Positions 16,039 to 25,874 of a stretch of 51,736 nucleotides of DNA are shown here, one piece after another. The number at the start of each line of letters is the position of its first letter. The stretch's first letter is position 1. The stretch is from a bacterium Ga0077546. Lineage in GTDB: Bacteria; Cyanobacteriota; Vampirovibrionia; Obscuribacterales; Obscuribacteraceae. The position numbers and the translations under genes are program-made. The notes beneath the pieces are model-generated. The model was not told where the DNA came from, searched no databases, and worked only from the letters and a program-made list of their open reading frames with translations. The stretch is from NCBI GenBank assembly GCA_001464165.1, contig LNEX01000495.1:1-51736 (forward strand), written 5' to 3'.

Positions 16039-19000
16039 TTGCGTCTTCCTACTCATGACCTAGCTGAACAAAAGGCAATTGGAGATGCTCCATTGCGGGC
16101 TGAGTTGTTCAGTGCCGGGCAGATGGAACAACATGGCTATGCCTTAGCCAAACTCCACGTTTTAGCTGCTGGTCATAGTGGTGATCGTCTGCTCTCGCGC
16201 TTGGCCGAGAATGAAGAAATTTTGTTGCACGCTGTGCGTATTCTTACCGCCACAGTCAAAGCGAATAATCGCGTCAGTCCGGCCGGTGAATGGCTGCTTG
16301 ATAATTTTTACTTGGTTGAAGAGCAAATTCGTATCGCCAAAAACCACCTGCCTAAGGGGTACAGTAAGCAGCTGCCGCGCTTGCTTGGTGGCGTCAATTC
16401 TAATTTCCCTAGAGTTTACGATATTGCCTTAGAAACAATTTCGCATGGTGATGGTCGCCTTGATAGTGAGAGTCTCAGTCGCTTAGTTAGTGCCTATCAA
16501 ACAGTCACACATCTAACACTAGGCGAACTCTGGGCCATTCCAATTATGTTGCGCATGGCATTAATTGAAAATTTGCGACGGGTAGCATCTCGCATAGCAA
16601 TAGATAGCGAAGAGCGTGAGTTCGCTCAGAGCTGGGCACAGCAAATGATCGAGATTGCCGAGCGAGATCCCAAAAACTTAGTGGTGACACTGGCTGATAT
16701 GGCTCGCTCTGGACCGCCGCGTGCCAGCGCTTTTGTTGCAGAGCTAACGCGCTTGCTGCGAGGGCAAGGACCAGCTTTAGCATTACCTCTCTCCTGGATT
16801 GAGCAATGGCTTTCTGAAATCGGCCTAACAACAGAGCAACTGGTACAGTCTGAGAGCCAACTGCAGGCTCAAGATCAGGTATCAATCAGTAATACCATTT
16901 CTAGTTTGCGCTCTCTGGCTTCCTTTAACTGGCGTGATTTTGTTGAAGAGCACAGTGGCGTCGAGCAGATTCTAAGAGATGATCCTAGCGCCGTCTATAA
17001 ACAGATGGATTTTGCCACCCGCGACCACTCTCGGCATGTTGTGGAAAAGCTAGCGAAAAACACTCACTTGTCAGAAAGCGAGGTCGCACGTCAGGCTATT
17101 AGTTTGGCCGTGGCTGCGGCTCGTCAAGAAGGACAGGAAGAGAGAAACCACGTAGGTTATTATTTGGTTGACAAGGGTTTTTCGCAGCTAGAGAAGACTG
17201 TCGAAGTTCATCTTTCACTTTCTGATCACATTAGAAGAGCGGCTAAGAGTTATCCTCAGCTAGTTTACTTTGGCACCATCAGTGCCATTACTGTTGCCGT
17301 TACTGCCCTATCTATTTGGCGCTATCACAGCAAGATGGATTTGCCGCTGTGGTCCTGGTTGGTAATTTCGCTAGCCCTTTTGTTTGCAGTTAGTCAGTTT
17401 GCCGTCAGTCTAGTCAATTGGCTATCGACTCTATTTGCAAAAGCATACCCTTTGCCCAAAATGGACTATTCGAAAGGCATACCTGAGGCCGATTCGACCC
17501 TGGTTGTGGTGCCGACGATGTTGACTAGCAATAGTTCTGCGGAAGCTATGGTTGAGGCATTGGAAGTTCGCTATCTGGCTAACCAAGACGATAATGTTTA
17601 TTTCGCCTTGCTCACCGACTTTATCGACTCGCCAATTGAATTTCAAAAAGATGATGATGAGCTGGTGCAACTGCTGCGAAAGCGTGTTGACGAATTAAAC
17701 CAGAAGTATGGTGATGGCAAAGATGTCTTTTATCTTTTCCATCGGCCGCGTCTCTGGAATGCTAGTGACAAAATCTGGATGGGGCATGAGCGCAAGCGCG
17801 GTAAGCTGGGCGATTTGAATTTGCTGCTTAGTGGTGGCAAGAACAAGTTTTCAGTGGTAGAGGGTGATATTACTAACCTCACTAATGTGCGCTATGTAAT
17901 AACGCTTGATGCCGATACTCAGCTACCGCTTGAAGCGGCTAGGCAGTTTGTTGGTGCTATTTCCCATCCGCTTAATCGTGCTCGTTTTGATCCTGTGAAG
18001 CAGCGAGTGGTAGAAGGCTATGGCATCTTGCAGCCGCGCGTAGATGTCAGTCTTTCGCCTTTGGCGCACCGTTCTCCTTATGCCCGCCTTTATGGCTCTG
18101 GGGTTGGCATTGACCCTTACACCCGTACCGTATCTGATGTTTATCAAGACCTTTTTCACGAAGGTTCTTTTGTTGGTAAAGGGATATATGAGATAGCGGC
18201 TTTCGAAAATTGTTTACGTGACCGCTTCCGTGAAAATCAAATTCTTAGTCATGACCTACTAGAAGGATGTTATGTCAGATCCGGGCTATTGAGTGATGCG
18301 CAGCTGTACGAAGAATATCCATCAAGTTATAGCTTTGACGTGGCCCGACGCTCGCGTTGGATAAGAGGCGATTGGCAGCTTCTCCCCTGGCTTCTGCCAT
18401 TCGCTGGCAGCGCCGATCAGCGTCGTGGTGCAGCTCCACTGAGTCTACTTTCGCAGTGGAAAATTTTTGATAATTTGCGCCGCAGTCTGGTCTCAACCTG
18501 TCAGTTGACGATGTTCGTTCTGGCCTTCACTGTGCTTGTGCCCCATTGGTTTTGGCTCACACTTTTGTTAGCCCTGATGTTTGTTCCTCCTGTTTTGTGT
18601 AGTTTCACTGAGCTTGTGCGTAAGCCTGAAGAATTGGAGTTGAGCCAACATATCTCAGCCGTGCTTGATTCGTTTCGTCTGCACTTGGCTCAGATTCTTT
18701 TTAGTCTTGCTTGTTTGCCCTACGAAGCCACCTATAGTTTGACTGCTATTGGTCGCACACTATGGCGCATGTATATCAGCCATCAGAAACTCCTTGAGTG
18801 GAGAACCGCTGGTGAAACGCGCTCTGATGATTCGCTGGCATCGTTCATTAGGTCTATGTGGACTACTGAGCTGCTGTCATTTAGTTTGCTTGGCTATTTG
18901 GCCATTTATGCCAAGTCTAGTTTGCCTGTAGCTTTGCCAATCCTGTTCTTGTGGATTGTTTCGCCCTTGATTGCTGCTCATTTTAGCAAGTCTGAAATCC

Positions 19001-22000
19001 CGACCGTTTCTAAGCTTAGTCAAGAGCAAGAGTTGTTCTTGCGTCAAATCGCACGTAAGACTTGGCAATATTTTAAGGCTCTGGTTGGAGTCGAAGATAA
19101 TTATTTGCCTCCCGATAATTATCAGGAAGAACCGGTTGAGCGCATTGCCCATCGCACCTCTCCGACTAATATAGGGATGGCTCTGCTAGCTAACTTAGCG
19201 GCTTACGATTTTGGCTATATACATGCCTCTGAGCTAATTGAGCGTACTCATTCAACGCTCACGACTCTAAATAGGTTAGAGCGCTACAAAGGGCATTTTT
19301 ACAACTGGTATGACACCATAACCCTGGCTCCACTTTATCCTCGCTATGTCTCAACTGTAGATAGTGGCAATCTCGCGGGTCACCTACTTACTCTGCGCCC
19401 TGGGCTGATTGCCTTAGTTGAGGATGCAGTTGTTACTACTCGCTTGTTTGAAGCAATTTATGATACTTCTTGCTTGTTGAAACATGCATTAGGTCAAGCA
19501 GCTGAGCAGATCAATGGCTTTGAGACTCTGCTAGAAGGGGCTCGGCGCGCCAATACTAGTAGCTTATCTGAAATAGTCACACACCTTGCTGGCCTAGAAA
19601 ACTCTTCGTCCACGATTTTATCGAATCTCGTTTTGATGTGTGATCCATTGCGTGGCATCGATCACAGCGAAGAAGTAGAGATTTGGGCCAATGCATTACA
19701 CCAGCAATGCCAAGCTGCTTTGCTTGAAGTTAGTATGTTTAGCCCTTGGGTGCAAACGGAAGGTTTTGCTAAAGTTGTTAAGGTGGAGCCCACGTTAGAT
19801 CAAGTACCTTCTTTGAGACAACTGGCCAACTACGATGACCTAGCGGATCAATTTAACTGGCAAACTTTGGCTGATTTGACTGCTCAAGACAATGATGATG
19901 TTAAGGCTACCTTGTTGGCACTTCGTCAGGCCAGCGTGCGGGCACAAGAGCTGATCATCACAATTGAGAACTTAGCTTCTTCTATCGGCAACCTGGCGCA
20001 GATGCCTTTTGACTTCCTCTACGATAGTTCGAGGCACCTGCTTTCAATTGGCTATAACGTTGAAGATCATAGGCTTGATCAATCTTTCTATGATTTACTT
20101 GCTTCAGAAGCACGGCTTGGTAATTTTGTGGCAATCGCTCAGGGCCAGTTGCCCAAGGAAAGTTGGTTCTCGCTTGGTCGTCTCTTGACCAGAGCTGCTG
20201 GAGGATCTGTCTTGTTCTCCTGGAGCGGCTCAATGTTTGAGTATTTAATGCCACTATTAGTAATGCCCAGCTACGAAGATACTCTGCTAGCTCAGACCTA
20301 CCGTATCTGTGTCGCTCGACAAATCGAATATGGTAAACAGCGCGGTGTGCCTTGGGGTATTTCTGAGTCTGGTTATAACAATGTTGATGTCAATTTAAAT
20401 TATCAGTACAGGGCCTTTGGCGTACCAGGTCTTGGTCTCAAGCGTGGTCTTGTAGAAGATTTAGTCATTGCTCCTTACGCCTGCGTCATGGCTCTTATGG
20501 TGGCACCAGAAGAAGCTGTTACCAACCTGCTCAAAATGCATGCCAATGGTTTCACTGGTAAGTACGGCTTTTATGAAGCTATCGACTATACAGCCTCTCG
20601 TGTTCCCCGTGGGCGTAACCATGTAGTAGTGCGCTCCTTCATGGTGCACCATGAAGGGATGAGCCTGTTATCGTTGGTATATAGATTGTTGGGCATGCCC
20701 ATGCAGAAACGGTTTTTGGCAGATCCTTCTTTTCAGGCGTCTGATTTGCTTTTGCAGGAAAGAGTACCGAAAGTTAAGCCGGTGCAGTCAATCACTTCTG
20801 AGATTGCCGATTTGCGCACCACACCTGACAATGCTGAGTCATCGATTAGAGTCTTTACCAGCCCAGATACGCCAACTCCTGAAGTACAGCTTCTCTCAAA
20901 TGGTCGCTATCATGTTATGGTGAGCAACGCTGGCGGGGGCTACTCGCGCTGGAAAGACTTAGCCGTAACTCGCTGGCGTGAAGATAGCACCACTGATAAC
21001 TGGGGAAGCTTCTGTTACATAAGAGATCGCGAGACTGGTGATTTCTTCTCTACAACTTATCAACCTACTCTTGAAGTGCCAGACAGTTTTGAAGCAATAT
21101 TCTCTGAGTCTAAAGTCGAATTTCGCAGGCGTGACGGTAATCTCGATACTCATACCGAAATTGTTGTATCACCTGAAGATGACGTTGAAGTTAGGCGAAT
21201 ACTGTTGACAAACCGTTCACGTAATCGCCGCGTTATCGACATAACGAGCTACGCTGAAGTGGTGATTGCCAATGCCAATGCCGATCTAGCCCATACTGCC
21301 TTTAGCAACCTTTTTGTGCAAACTGAGATTGACACTGAGCGTCAAGCTATTTTGTGCCATAGGCGGCCCCGTTCTGTGGATGAACCAACGCCGTGGATGT
21401 TTCATTTAATGGCAGTTCATGGCGCAGAAGTGGGCGAAGTAAGTTACGAGACCGATCGCGCTCGCTTTATTGGTAGGGGCAATACAGTAGCCGATCCCCT
21501 AGCCATGAAGCGCCTTTCGCCCCTCTCTGGCACTCAAGGCAGTGTGCTTGACCCTATTGTCGCCGTTCGTCATCGAATTACAATTGAGGCCGAAGATACA
21601 GTCACTATAAATATCGTCACTGGTATTCATGAAACTAAAGAAGGGGCGCTAGCTCTTGTCGATAAGCATCGCGATCGCGTCCTCGCTGCTCGTGTCTTTA
21701 ACTTGGCCTGGACCCATAGCCAAGTGGTATTGCGACAGCTCAATGCTACTGAGGGCGATGCCCAACTATATAGTGGTCTAGCTAGTTCAATTGTCTATGC
21801 TAATCGTTTCCTTCGAGCTGATGCCGATGTTTTGTTGAAGAATACTCGAGGCCAGTCAGGGCTATGGGGCTACTCTGTATCTGGCGATGTGCCTGTTGTG
21901 CTCTTGCAGATCAAAGAACAAGCCAATATCGGTCTGGTTAGACAATTAGTGCAAGCCCATGCATACTGGCGTCTTAAAGGTTTAGTTTGCGATCTGGTAA

Positions 22001-24720
22001 TTTGGAATGAAGATCTTGCCGGTTATCGCCAAGTTCTACAAGAAGAGATACTCGGTATTATTGCCTCTGGAATTGAGTCACACATGGGCGAAAGTACTGG
22101 TGGAATATTTGTTAGACCGGCAGAGCAGATTTCCGCCGAGGATCGCATACTTTTCCAGACAGTTGCTCGTGTCATCATTACTGACAGTAAGGGCACGCTA
22201 GTCGAGCAAGTGGCTGGGCATGGCCTGCGTGAGAAACGCCCCGCTCGATTGGTTGCTAGTCGTATATTCAAACCAGAGATTGCTAAGTCTAGCCCAAGTC
22301 TGCGTTCTGACTTGATCCTGGTTAACGGGCTTGGTGGCTTTACTTCTGATGGCCGTGAATATGTCATTGCTACTGACAGTAATCAGCTCACTCCAGCCCC
22401 TTGGTGCAATGTTCTAGCCAACCGTCACTTCGGCACCGTGGTATCCGAAAGTGGCTCTGTTTATACCTGGGCTGAGAATGCCCATGAGTTCAGGCTGACA
22501 CCGTGGCACAACGATCCAATTACAGATGCTAGCGGTGAGGCCTTCTACTTAAGAGATGAAGAGACAGCAAATTTTTGGTCACCTTCGCCCTTACCTGCTC
22601 GTGGTGCTACCCCCTATGTCAGTCGCCACGGCTTTGGCTATAGTGCTTTCGAGCACACTGAATCTGGTATTGAGTCTGAGCTTCTCGTTTTTGTGGCGGC
22701 AGACGAGAACATCAAGTTTTCAGTTCTGAAGGTAAAGAACCGCTCTGGTAAAACGAGAAGACTTTCGGCTACAGGCTATATAGAATGGGTTTTGGGTGAC
22801 CTTAAGTCAAAGACTGGCATGCATGTAGCAACCGAACTTGATACCAAAACAGGTGCTCTTCTAGCGCGCAATGCTTACAATACTGAGTTTTCTAATCGTG
22901 TCGCTTTCTTTGATGTTAGCGACACCACCCGCACCTTAACTGGCGATCGTACCGAATTTATTGGGCGCAATGGCAGCTTGGCTAGCCCCGCGGCGATGAA
23001 GCGAATTCGGCTATCAGGTAAGTGCGGAGCTGGTTTAGATCCTTGTGCAGCGATTCAAGTTCCCTTCGAACTACAAGATGGCGAAGAGCGCGAGATTATT
23101 TTCCGCCTTGGCGTGGGTAACGATATTAACCATGCCCGGGGCATTATCAATCGCTTCCGTGGCTTGGCTGCGAAGCGCGATGCCTATGAGAGTGTTTGCC
23201 ATTACTGGAAGCATACGTTGGGAGCTGTCAATATTGAGACTGCCGATGCCTCGGTTAACATGCTCGTCAATGGTTGGTTGATTTACCAGACAATTGGTTG
23301 CCGCATTTGGGGGCGCAGCGGTTATTATCAGTCTGGTGGTGCCTTTGGTTTTAGAGATCAACTGCAAGATTGTATGGCCCTAGTTCATTGTGAACCCATG
23401 CTCTTGCGAGACCAACTGCTGAAGAATGCCTCAAGACAGTTTGTCCAAGGTGATGTGCAGCATTGGTGGCACCCGCCTAGTGGTCGCGGTGTGCGTACTC
23501 ATTGTTCAGACGATTATCTATGGCTAGCCCTAGCAACTCATCGCTATGTTACAAGCACTGGTGATACCGGTATCTTAGATGAGCAAGTGTCATTTTTAAG
23601 TGGACGTCTTGTTAATGATGATGAAGAGTCTTACTATGATTTGCCCGCAGTTTCTGAAGAGAAGGCAAGTTTATACGAGCACTGTGTTCGAGCCATCAAG
23701 CATGGTTTGCGTTTTGGTGCTCATGGTTTGCCTTTGATTGGTGCGGGCGATTGGAATGATGGCATGAACCTTGTGGGCGAAAAAGGCCAGGGTGAGAGCG
23801 TCTGGCTAGGGTTCTTCTTATACGAAGTCTTGAACAATTTCATGCAACTAGCCGAACGACGGGGTGATACCGCTATGGTTGAACTTTGTACCGAGCAAGC
23901 GAAAATATTGAAAGCAAATATAGCTGCCAGCGGCTGGGACGGTGAATGGTATCGTCGGGCTTATTTCGATGACGGCACACCTCTGGGAACAGCTAGCGGG
24001 GCCGAGTGTCAGATTGATTCAATTGCCCAAAGTTGGTCTGTTTTGTCGGGTGGTGGTGAGACTGGACGCTGCAACCAGGCTATGGGCTCGCTCAACAAGC
24101 GCTTAGTCAGGCGTGAGCATGCTCTGATTCAGCTTCTTGACCCACCTTTTGACAAGGGTGAGCTTAATCCTGGCTATATCAAAGGTTATGTACCGGGTGT
24201 GCGTGAAAATGGTGGACAGTACACTCACAGTGCCATCTGGGCTGCCATGGCATTCGCTAAATTAGGTGATAATCGTTTGGCTTGGGAGTTGACTAATATG
24301 ATTAACCCGGTTAATCACGCTAACTCACCTGAGAAAGTTGCAGTCTACAAAGTTGAGCCATATGTTATTTCTGCCGATGTTTATGGTGTCGCCCCGCATA
24401 TCGGCAGAGGCGGTTGGAGCTGGTATACAGGGTCAGCCGGATGGTTTTATCGGTTGCTAACTGAATCGCTTCTAGGTATACGCTTAGAGGTGGATAAACT
24501 CTATTTCTCGCCCTGCTTGCCCAGTGACTGGCAGTCCTATAAGTTGCACTATCGCTATAGAGAGACTGTATTCCACATCACTTGTAGGCAAGTTGATAGA
24601 GCTGACAAACCTCTAGCAATTATTCTTGATGGCAACGATTGTGGCGACTCTCTGCAACTATTAGAAGACCGCAAAGAACATTTTGTTGACGTAATCGTTA
24701 GAAGAAGAGCCGGACATTAG
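16039..24720 (+). CDS. ndvB: Cyclic beta-1,2-glucan synthase (GT84/GH94 type)
   Basis: At about 2893 residues this matches the size and plan of NdvB/ChvB/Cgs, the inner-membrane enzyme that makes cyclic beta-1,2-glucan from UDP-glucose. Domains in order: an N-terminal region (ELFSAGQM, LLDNFYLVEEQIR); two membrane helices (about 405-460); a glycosyltransferase with DADTQLP near 623; further membrane helices (about 820-985); a glycoamylase-like domain (GYNVEDHRLD near 1338, VHHEGM near 1535); two GH94 N-type beta domains; and a GH94 catalytic barrel with GAGDWNDGMNLVG near 2570, the region that trims chain length. The start is TTG 16039 with GAGG 5 bases upstream. An earlier in-frame TTG at 15979 lies inside the promoter. 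These glucans are osmoregulated periplasmic glucans in proteobacteria. Confidence 0.92.
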   Translation: MRLPTHDLAEQKAIGDAPLRAELFSAGQMEQHGYALAKLHVLAAGHSGDRLLSRLAENEEILLHAVRILTATVKANNRVSPAGEWLLDNFYLVEEQIRIAKNHLPKGYSKQLPRLLGGVNSNFPRVYDIALETISHGDGRLDSESLSRLVSAYQTVTHLTLGELWAIPIMLRMALIENLRRVASRIAIDSEEREFAQSWAQQMIEIAERDPKNLVVTLADMARSGPPRASAFVAELTRLLRGQGPALALPLSWIEQWLSEIGLTTEQLVQSESQLQAQDQVSISNTISSLRSLASFNWRDFVEEHSGVEQILRDDPSAVYKQMDFATRDHSRHVVEKLAKNTHLSESEVARQAISLAVAAARQEGQEERNHVGYYLVDKGFSQLEKTVEVHLSLSDHIRRAAKSYPQLVYFGTISAITVAVTALSIWRYHSKMDLPLWSWLVISLALLFAVSQFAVSLVNWLSTLFAKAYPLPKMDYSKGIPEADSTLVVVPTMLTSNSSAEAMVEALEVRYLANQDDNVYFALLTDFIDSPIEFQKDDDELVQLLRKRVDELNQKYGDGKDVFYLFHRPRLWNASDKIWMGHERKRGKLGDLNLLLSGGKNKFSVVEGDITNLTNVRYVITLDADTQLPLEAARQFVGAISHPLNRARFDPVKQRVVEGYGILQPRVDVSLSPLAHRSPYARLYGSGVGIDPYTRTVSDVYQDLFHEGSFVGKGIYEIAAFENCLRDRFRENQILSHDLLEGCYVRSGLLSDAQLYEEYPSSYSFDVARRSRWIRGDWQLLPWLLPFAGSADQRRGAAPLSLLSQWKIFDNLRRSLVSTCQLTMFVLAFTVLVPHWFWLTLLLALMFVPPVLCSFTELVRKPEELELSQHISAVLDSFRLHLAQILFSLACLPYEATYSLTAIGRTLWRMYISHQKLLEWRTAGETRSDDSLASFIRSMWTTELLSFSLLGYLAIYAKSSLPVALPILFLWIVSPLIAAHFSKSEIPTVSKLSQEQELFLRQIARKTWQYFKALVGVEDNYLPPDNYQEEPVERIAHRTSPTNIGMALLANLAAYDFGYIHASELIERTHSTLTTLNRLERYKGHFYNWYDTITLAPLYPRYVSTVDSGNLAGHLLTLRPGLIALVEDAVVTTRLFEAIYDTSCLLKHALGQAAEQINGFETLLEGARRANTSSLSEIVTHLAGLENSSSTILSNLVLMCDPLRGIDHSEEVEIWANALHQQCQAALLEVSMFSPWVQTEGFAKVVKVEPTLDQVPSLRQLANYDDLADQFNWQTLADLTAQDNDDVKATLLALRQASVRAQELIITIENLASSIGNLAQMPFDFLYDSSRHLLSIGYNVEDHRLDQSFYDLLASEARLGNFVAIAQGQLPKESWFSLGRLLTRAAGGSVLFSWSGSMFEYLMPLLVMPSYEDTLLAQTYRICVARQIEYGKQRGVPWGISESGYNNVDVNLNYQYRAFGVPGLGLKRGLVEDLVIAPYACVMALMVAPEEAVTNLLKMHANGFTGKYGFYEAIDYTASRVPRGRNHVVVRSFMVHHEGMSLLSLVYRLLGMPMQKRFLADPSFQASDLLLQERVPKVKPVQSITSEIADLRTTPDNAESSIRVFTSPDTPTPEVQLLSNGRYHVMVSNAGGGYSRWKDLAVTRWREDSTTDNWGSFCYIRDRETGDFFSTTYQPTLEVPDSFEAIFSESKVEFRRRDGNLDTHTEIVVSPEDDVEVRRILLTNRSRNRRVIDITSYAEVVIANANADLAHTAFSNLFVQTEIDTERQAILCHRRPRSVDEPTPWMFHLMAVHGAEVGEVSYETDRARFIGRGNTVADPLAMKRLSPLSGTQGSVLDPIVAVRHRITIEAEDTVTINIVTGIHETKEGALALVDKHRDRVLAARVFNLAWTHSQVVLRQLNATEGDAQLYSGLASSIVYANRFLRADADVLLKNTRGQSGLWGYSVSGDVPVVLLQIKEQANIGLVRQLVQAHAYWRLKGLVCDLVIWNEDLAGYRQVLQEEILGIIASGIESHMGESTGGIFVRPAEQISAEDRILFQTVARVIITDSKGTLVEQVAGHGLREKRPARLVASRIFKPEIAKSSPSLRSDLILVNGLGGFTSDGREYVIATDSNQLTPAPWCNVLANRHFGTVVSESGSVYTWAENAHEFRLTPWHNDPITDASGEAFYLRDEETANFWSPSPLPARGATPYVSRHGFGYSAFEHTESGIESELLVFVAADENIKFSVLKVKNRSGKTRRLSATGYIEWVLGDLKSKTGMHVATELDTKTGALLARNAYNTEFSNRVAFFDVSDTTRTLTGDRTEFIGRNGSLASPAAMKRIRLSGKCGAGLDPCAAIQVPFELQDGEEREIIFRLGVGNDINHARGIINRFRGLAAKRDAYESVCHYWKHTLGAVNIETADASVNMLVNGWLIYQTIGCRIWGRSGYYQSGGAFGFRDQLQDCMALVHCEPMLLRDQLLKNASRQFVQGDVQHWWHPPSGRGVRTHCSDDYLWLALATHRYVTSTGDTGILDEQVSFLSGRLVNDDEESYYDLPAVSEEKASLYEHCVRAIKHGLRFGAHGLPLIGAGDWNDGMNLVGEKGQGESVWLGFFLYEVLNNFMQLAERRGDTAMVELCTEQAKILKANIAASGWDGEWYRRAYFDDGTPLGTASGAECQIDSIAQSWSVLSGGGETGRCNQAMGSLNKRLVRREHALIQLLDPPFDKGELNPGYIKGYVPGVRENGGQYTHSAIWAAMAFAKLGDNRLAWELTNMINPVNHANSPEKVAVYKVEPYVISADVYGVAPHIGRGGWSWYTGSAGWFYRLLTESLLGIRLEVDKLYFSPCLPSDWQSYKLHYRYRETVFHITCRQVDRADKPLAIILDGNDCGDSLQLLEDRKEHFVDVIVRRRAGH

Positions 24721-24893
24721 GTTTTCACCTAGTCGGATTATTTTGTGGCATTGCTTGCTTGCGCTGACTTTATGCGGCAGATTTAAGGTCGCCGCCATAT
24801 ATCCGACATGCCAGCCCCCTAATCTGGCAACAGATTCGATAAGAATTCGGACGCCTAAACATACCGCCACCCTTACTAAGCGAGATTTTTCTT

Positions 24894-25499
24894 ATGACGC
24901 AAAGCTTTTATTCACGCATGTCAGCCGCAGATATTGAAACAAGCACTTTTTCAGACAACATTCAGGCTCGCTCTAATTTCTCTCCACTTCGGGAGCAGGT
25001 CAGTGAGATGATGAGAGATTCAAAAATTCTCTTTTCTGCCGCCAAACGAGTTGAACCTCCTTGTTATCTAGAATTCAGTAGTCCATTTACTAGCAGTGAC
25101 AAGAATATGAAAGTCGCTACTGGCGGTGACAAGAGCTGGCAGCAAGCTCATAGCGAAGCGAGGAAGCGCCCACTAGAGACAGATTCAGAAGGCCGCTACG
25201 AAGTGAAGCGAGGCGACACACTTTCAGATATAGCAGCTAAAACTCTGCGTGCCGAAGGCCAAAACCCTAGCCAGATGGAAATCCTAAAGCGCACGAAGGA
25301 AATTGCGGAACTAAATAAAGATCAAATCAAAGATGTCAACTTGATCAAGCCCGGCATGAAACTAAGGCTCCCTGGCGATGCCAATGAATCAGACGCTGAA
25401 AGAGCCAGGCTGAGGCGTCAGGCCGGTACCGATGGCCCAGATCAGAGCCAGGCCGAAACCGAGCGCCTCAAGCGCCAGGTTGCACTAAGACCTTCGTAA
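24894..25499 (+). CDS. LysM-domain protein
   Basis: The 201-residue protein has one LysM domain (about 98-162): YEVKRGDTLSDIAAKTLRAEG at its start and NLIKPGMKLRLPG at its end, with an insert in the middle. LysM domains bind N-acetylglucosamine polymers such as peptidoglycan. There is no signal peptide, so export is not evident. The tail is rich in Arg, Glu and Gln. The ribosome site before ATG 24894 is weak. It follows ndvB after 173 bases and is followed by a hairpin at 25536-25570. Confidence 0.8.
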   Translation: MTQSFYSRMSAADIETSTFSDNIQARSNFSPLREQVSEMMRDSKILFSAAKRVEPPCYLEFSSPFTSSDKNMKVATGGDKSWQQAHSEARKRPLETDSEGRYEVKRGDTLSDIAAKTLRAEGQNPSQMEILKRTKEIAELNKDQIKDVNLIKPGMKLRLPGDANESDAERARLRRQAGTDGPDQSQAETERLKRQVALRPS

Positions 25500-25535
25500 C
25501 TGCAACTAATCTAAATCAGTCTTTTTTTGTTAATG

Positions 25536-25570
25536 ACGCTAGGCAGCGGTGAAACCTAACTGCCTAGCGT
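25536..25570 (+). terminator. Hairpin after the LysM gene
   Basis: A perfect 11-bp stem (ACGCTAGGCAG with CTGCCTAGCGT) and 13-base loop, followed by a weak T tail. It lies 27 bp upstream of the ECF-type promoter of the next operon. Confidence 0.55.
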
Positions 25571-25596
25571 TCTTGCCGCGCAGTTTGAGACTTTAT

Positions 25597-25622
25597 GGAA
25601 CCAATTGCTTTTTCGTCAGTCT
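25597..25622 (+). promoter_or_regulatory. ECF-type promoter for the 49-residue membrane protein operon
   Basis: GGAACCA (from 25597), 17 bases after GGAAC, then GTCTCTG, identical over GTCTCTG to the -10 element at 5367. It lies 68 bp before ATG 25690. Confidence 0.75.
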
Positions 25623-25689
25623 CTGCGAAGGCAAAGTTGATGCATGCAATTGTCTTTAGCGCCCTCAAGTCCATTTCTGGAGTAAGACC

Positions 25690-25839
25690 ATGATTTATAC
25701 ACTGATTTCATTATTGATTCTTTTTTGGATAGTCGGCTTAGTCTCACACATTGGTGGCGACTTCGTTCACACACTACTTGTGCTGGCTGTGGCAGTTTTC
25801 ATCTTCAACATAGTCACTGGCCGCGGTGCCCGAGTATAA
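25690..25839 (+). CDS. 49-residue membrane protein, Lmo0937 type
   Basis: This small gene encodes two hydrophobic helices (about 2-19 and 27-43) separated by HIGGDFVH, with a short basic tail (GRGARV). Length and pattern (MIYTL, LFWIVGLV, GG, HTLLVLAVAVFIF) match the Lmo0937-type small membrane proteins, which are often stress-induced. GGAG lies 8 bases before ATG 25690. An ECF-type promoter lies at 25597-25622. The secreted paralogue gene starts 36 bases after its stop and is probably cotranscribed. Confidence 0.82.
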   Translation: MIYTLISLLILFWIVGLVSHIGGDFVHTLLVLAVAVFIFNIVTGRGARV

Positions 25840-25874
25840 CTGTAGCCACAAAATTCAACAAAAGGAATAAGAGA

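Noticed and set aside
15745..16056. Minus-strand open frame across the ndvB promoter
   Set aside because: It has no ribosome site or signal-like or domain sequence, and it overlaps the promoter and start of ndvB.
22023..22367. Minus-strand open frame inside ndvB, one of many long antisense frames there
   Set aside because: These frames are shadows of a clear coding sequence and have no ribosome sites or recognisable domains.
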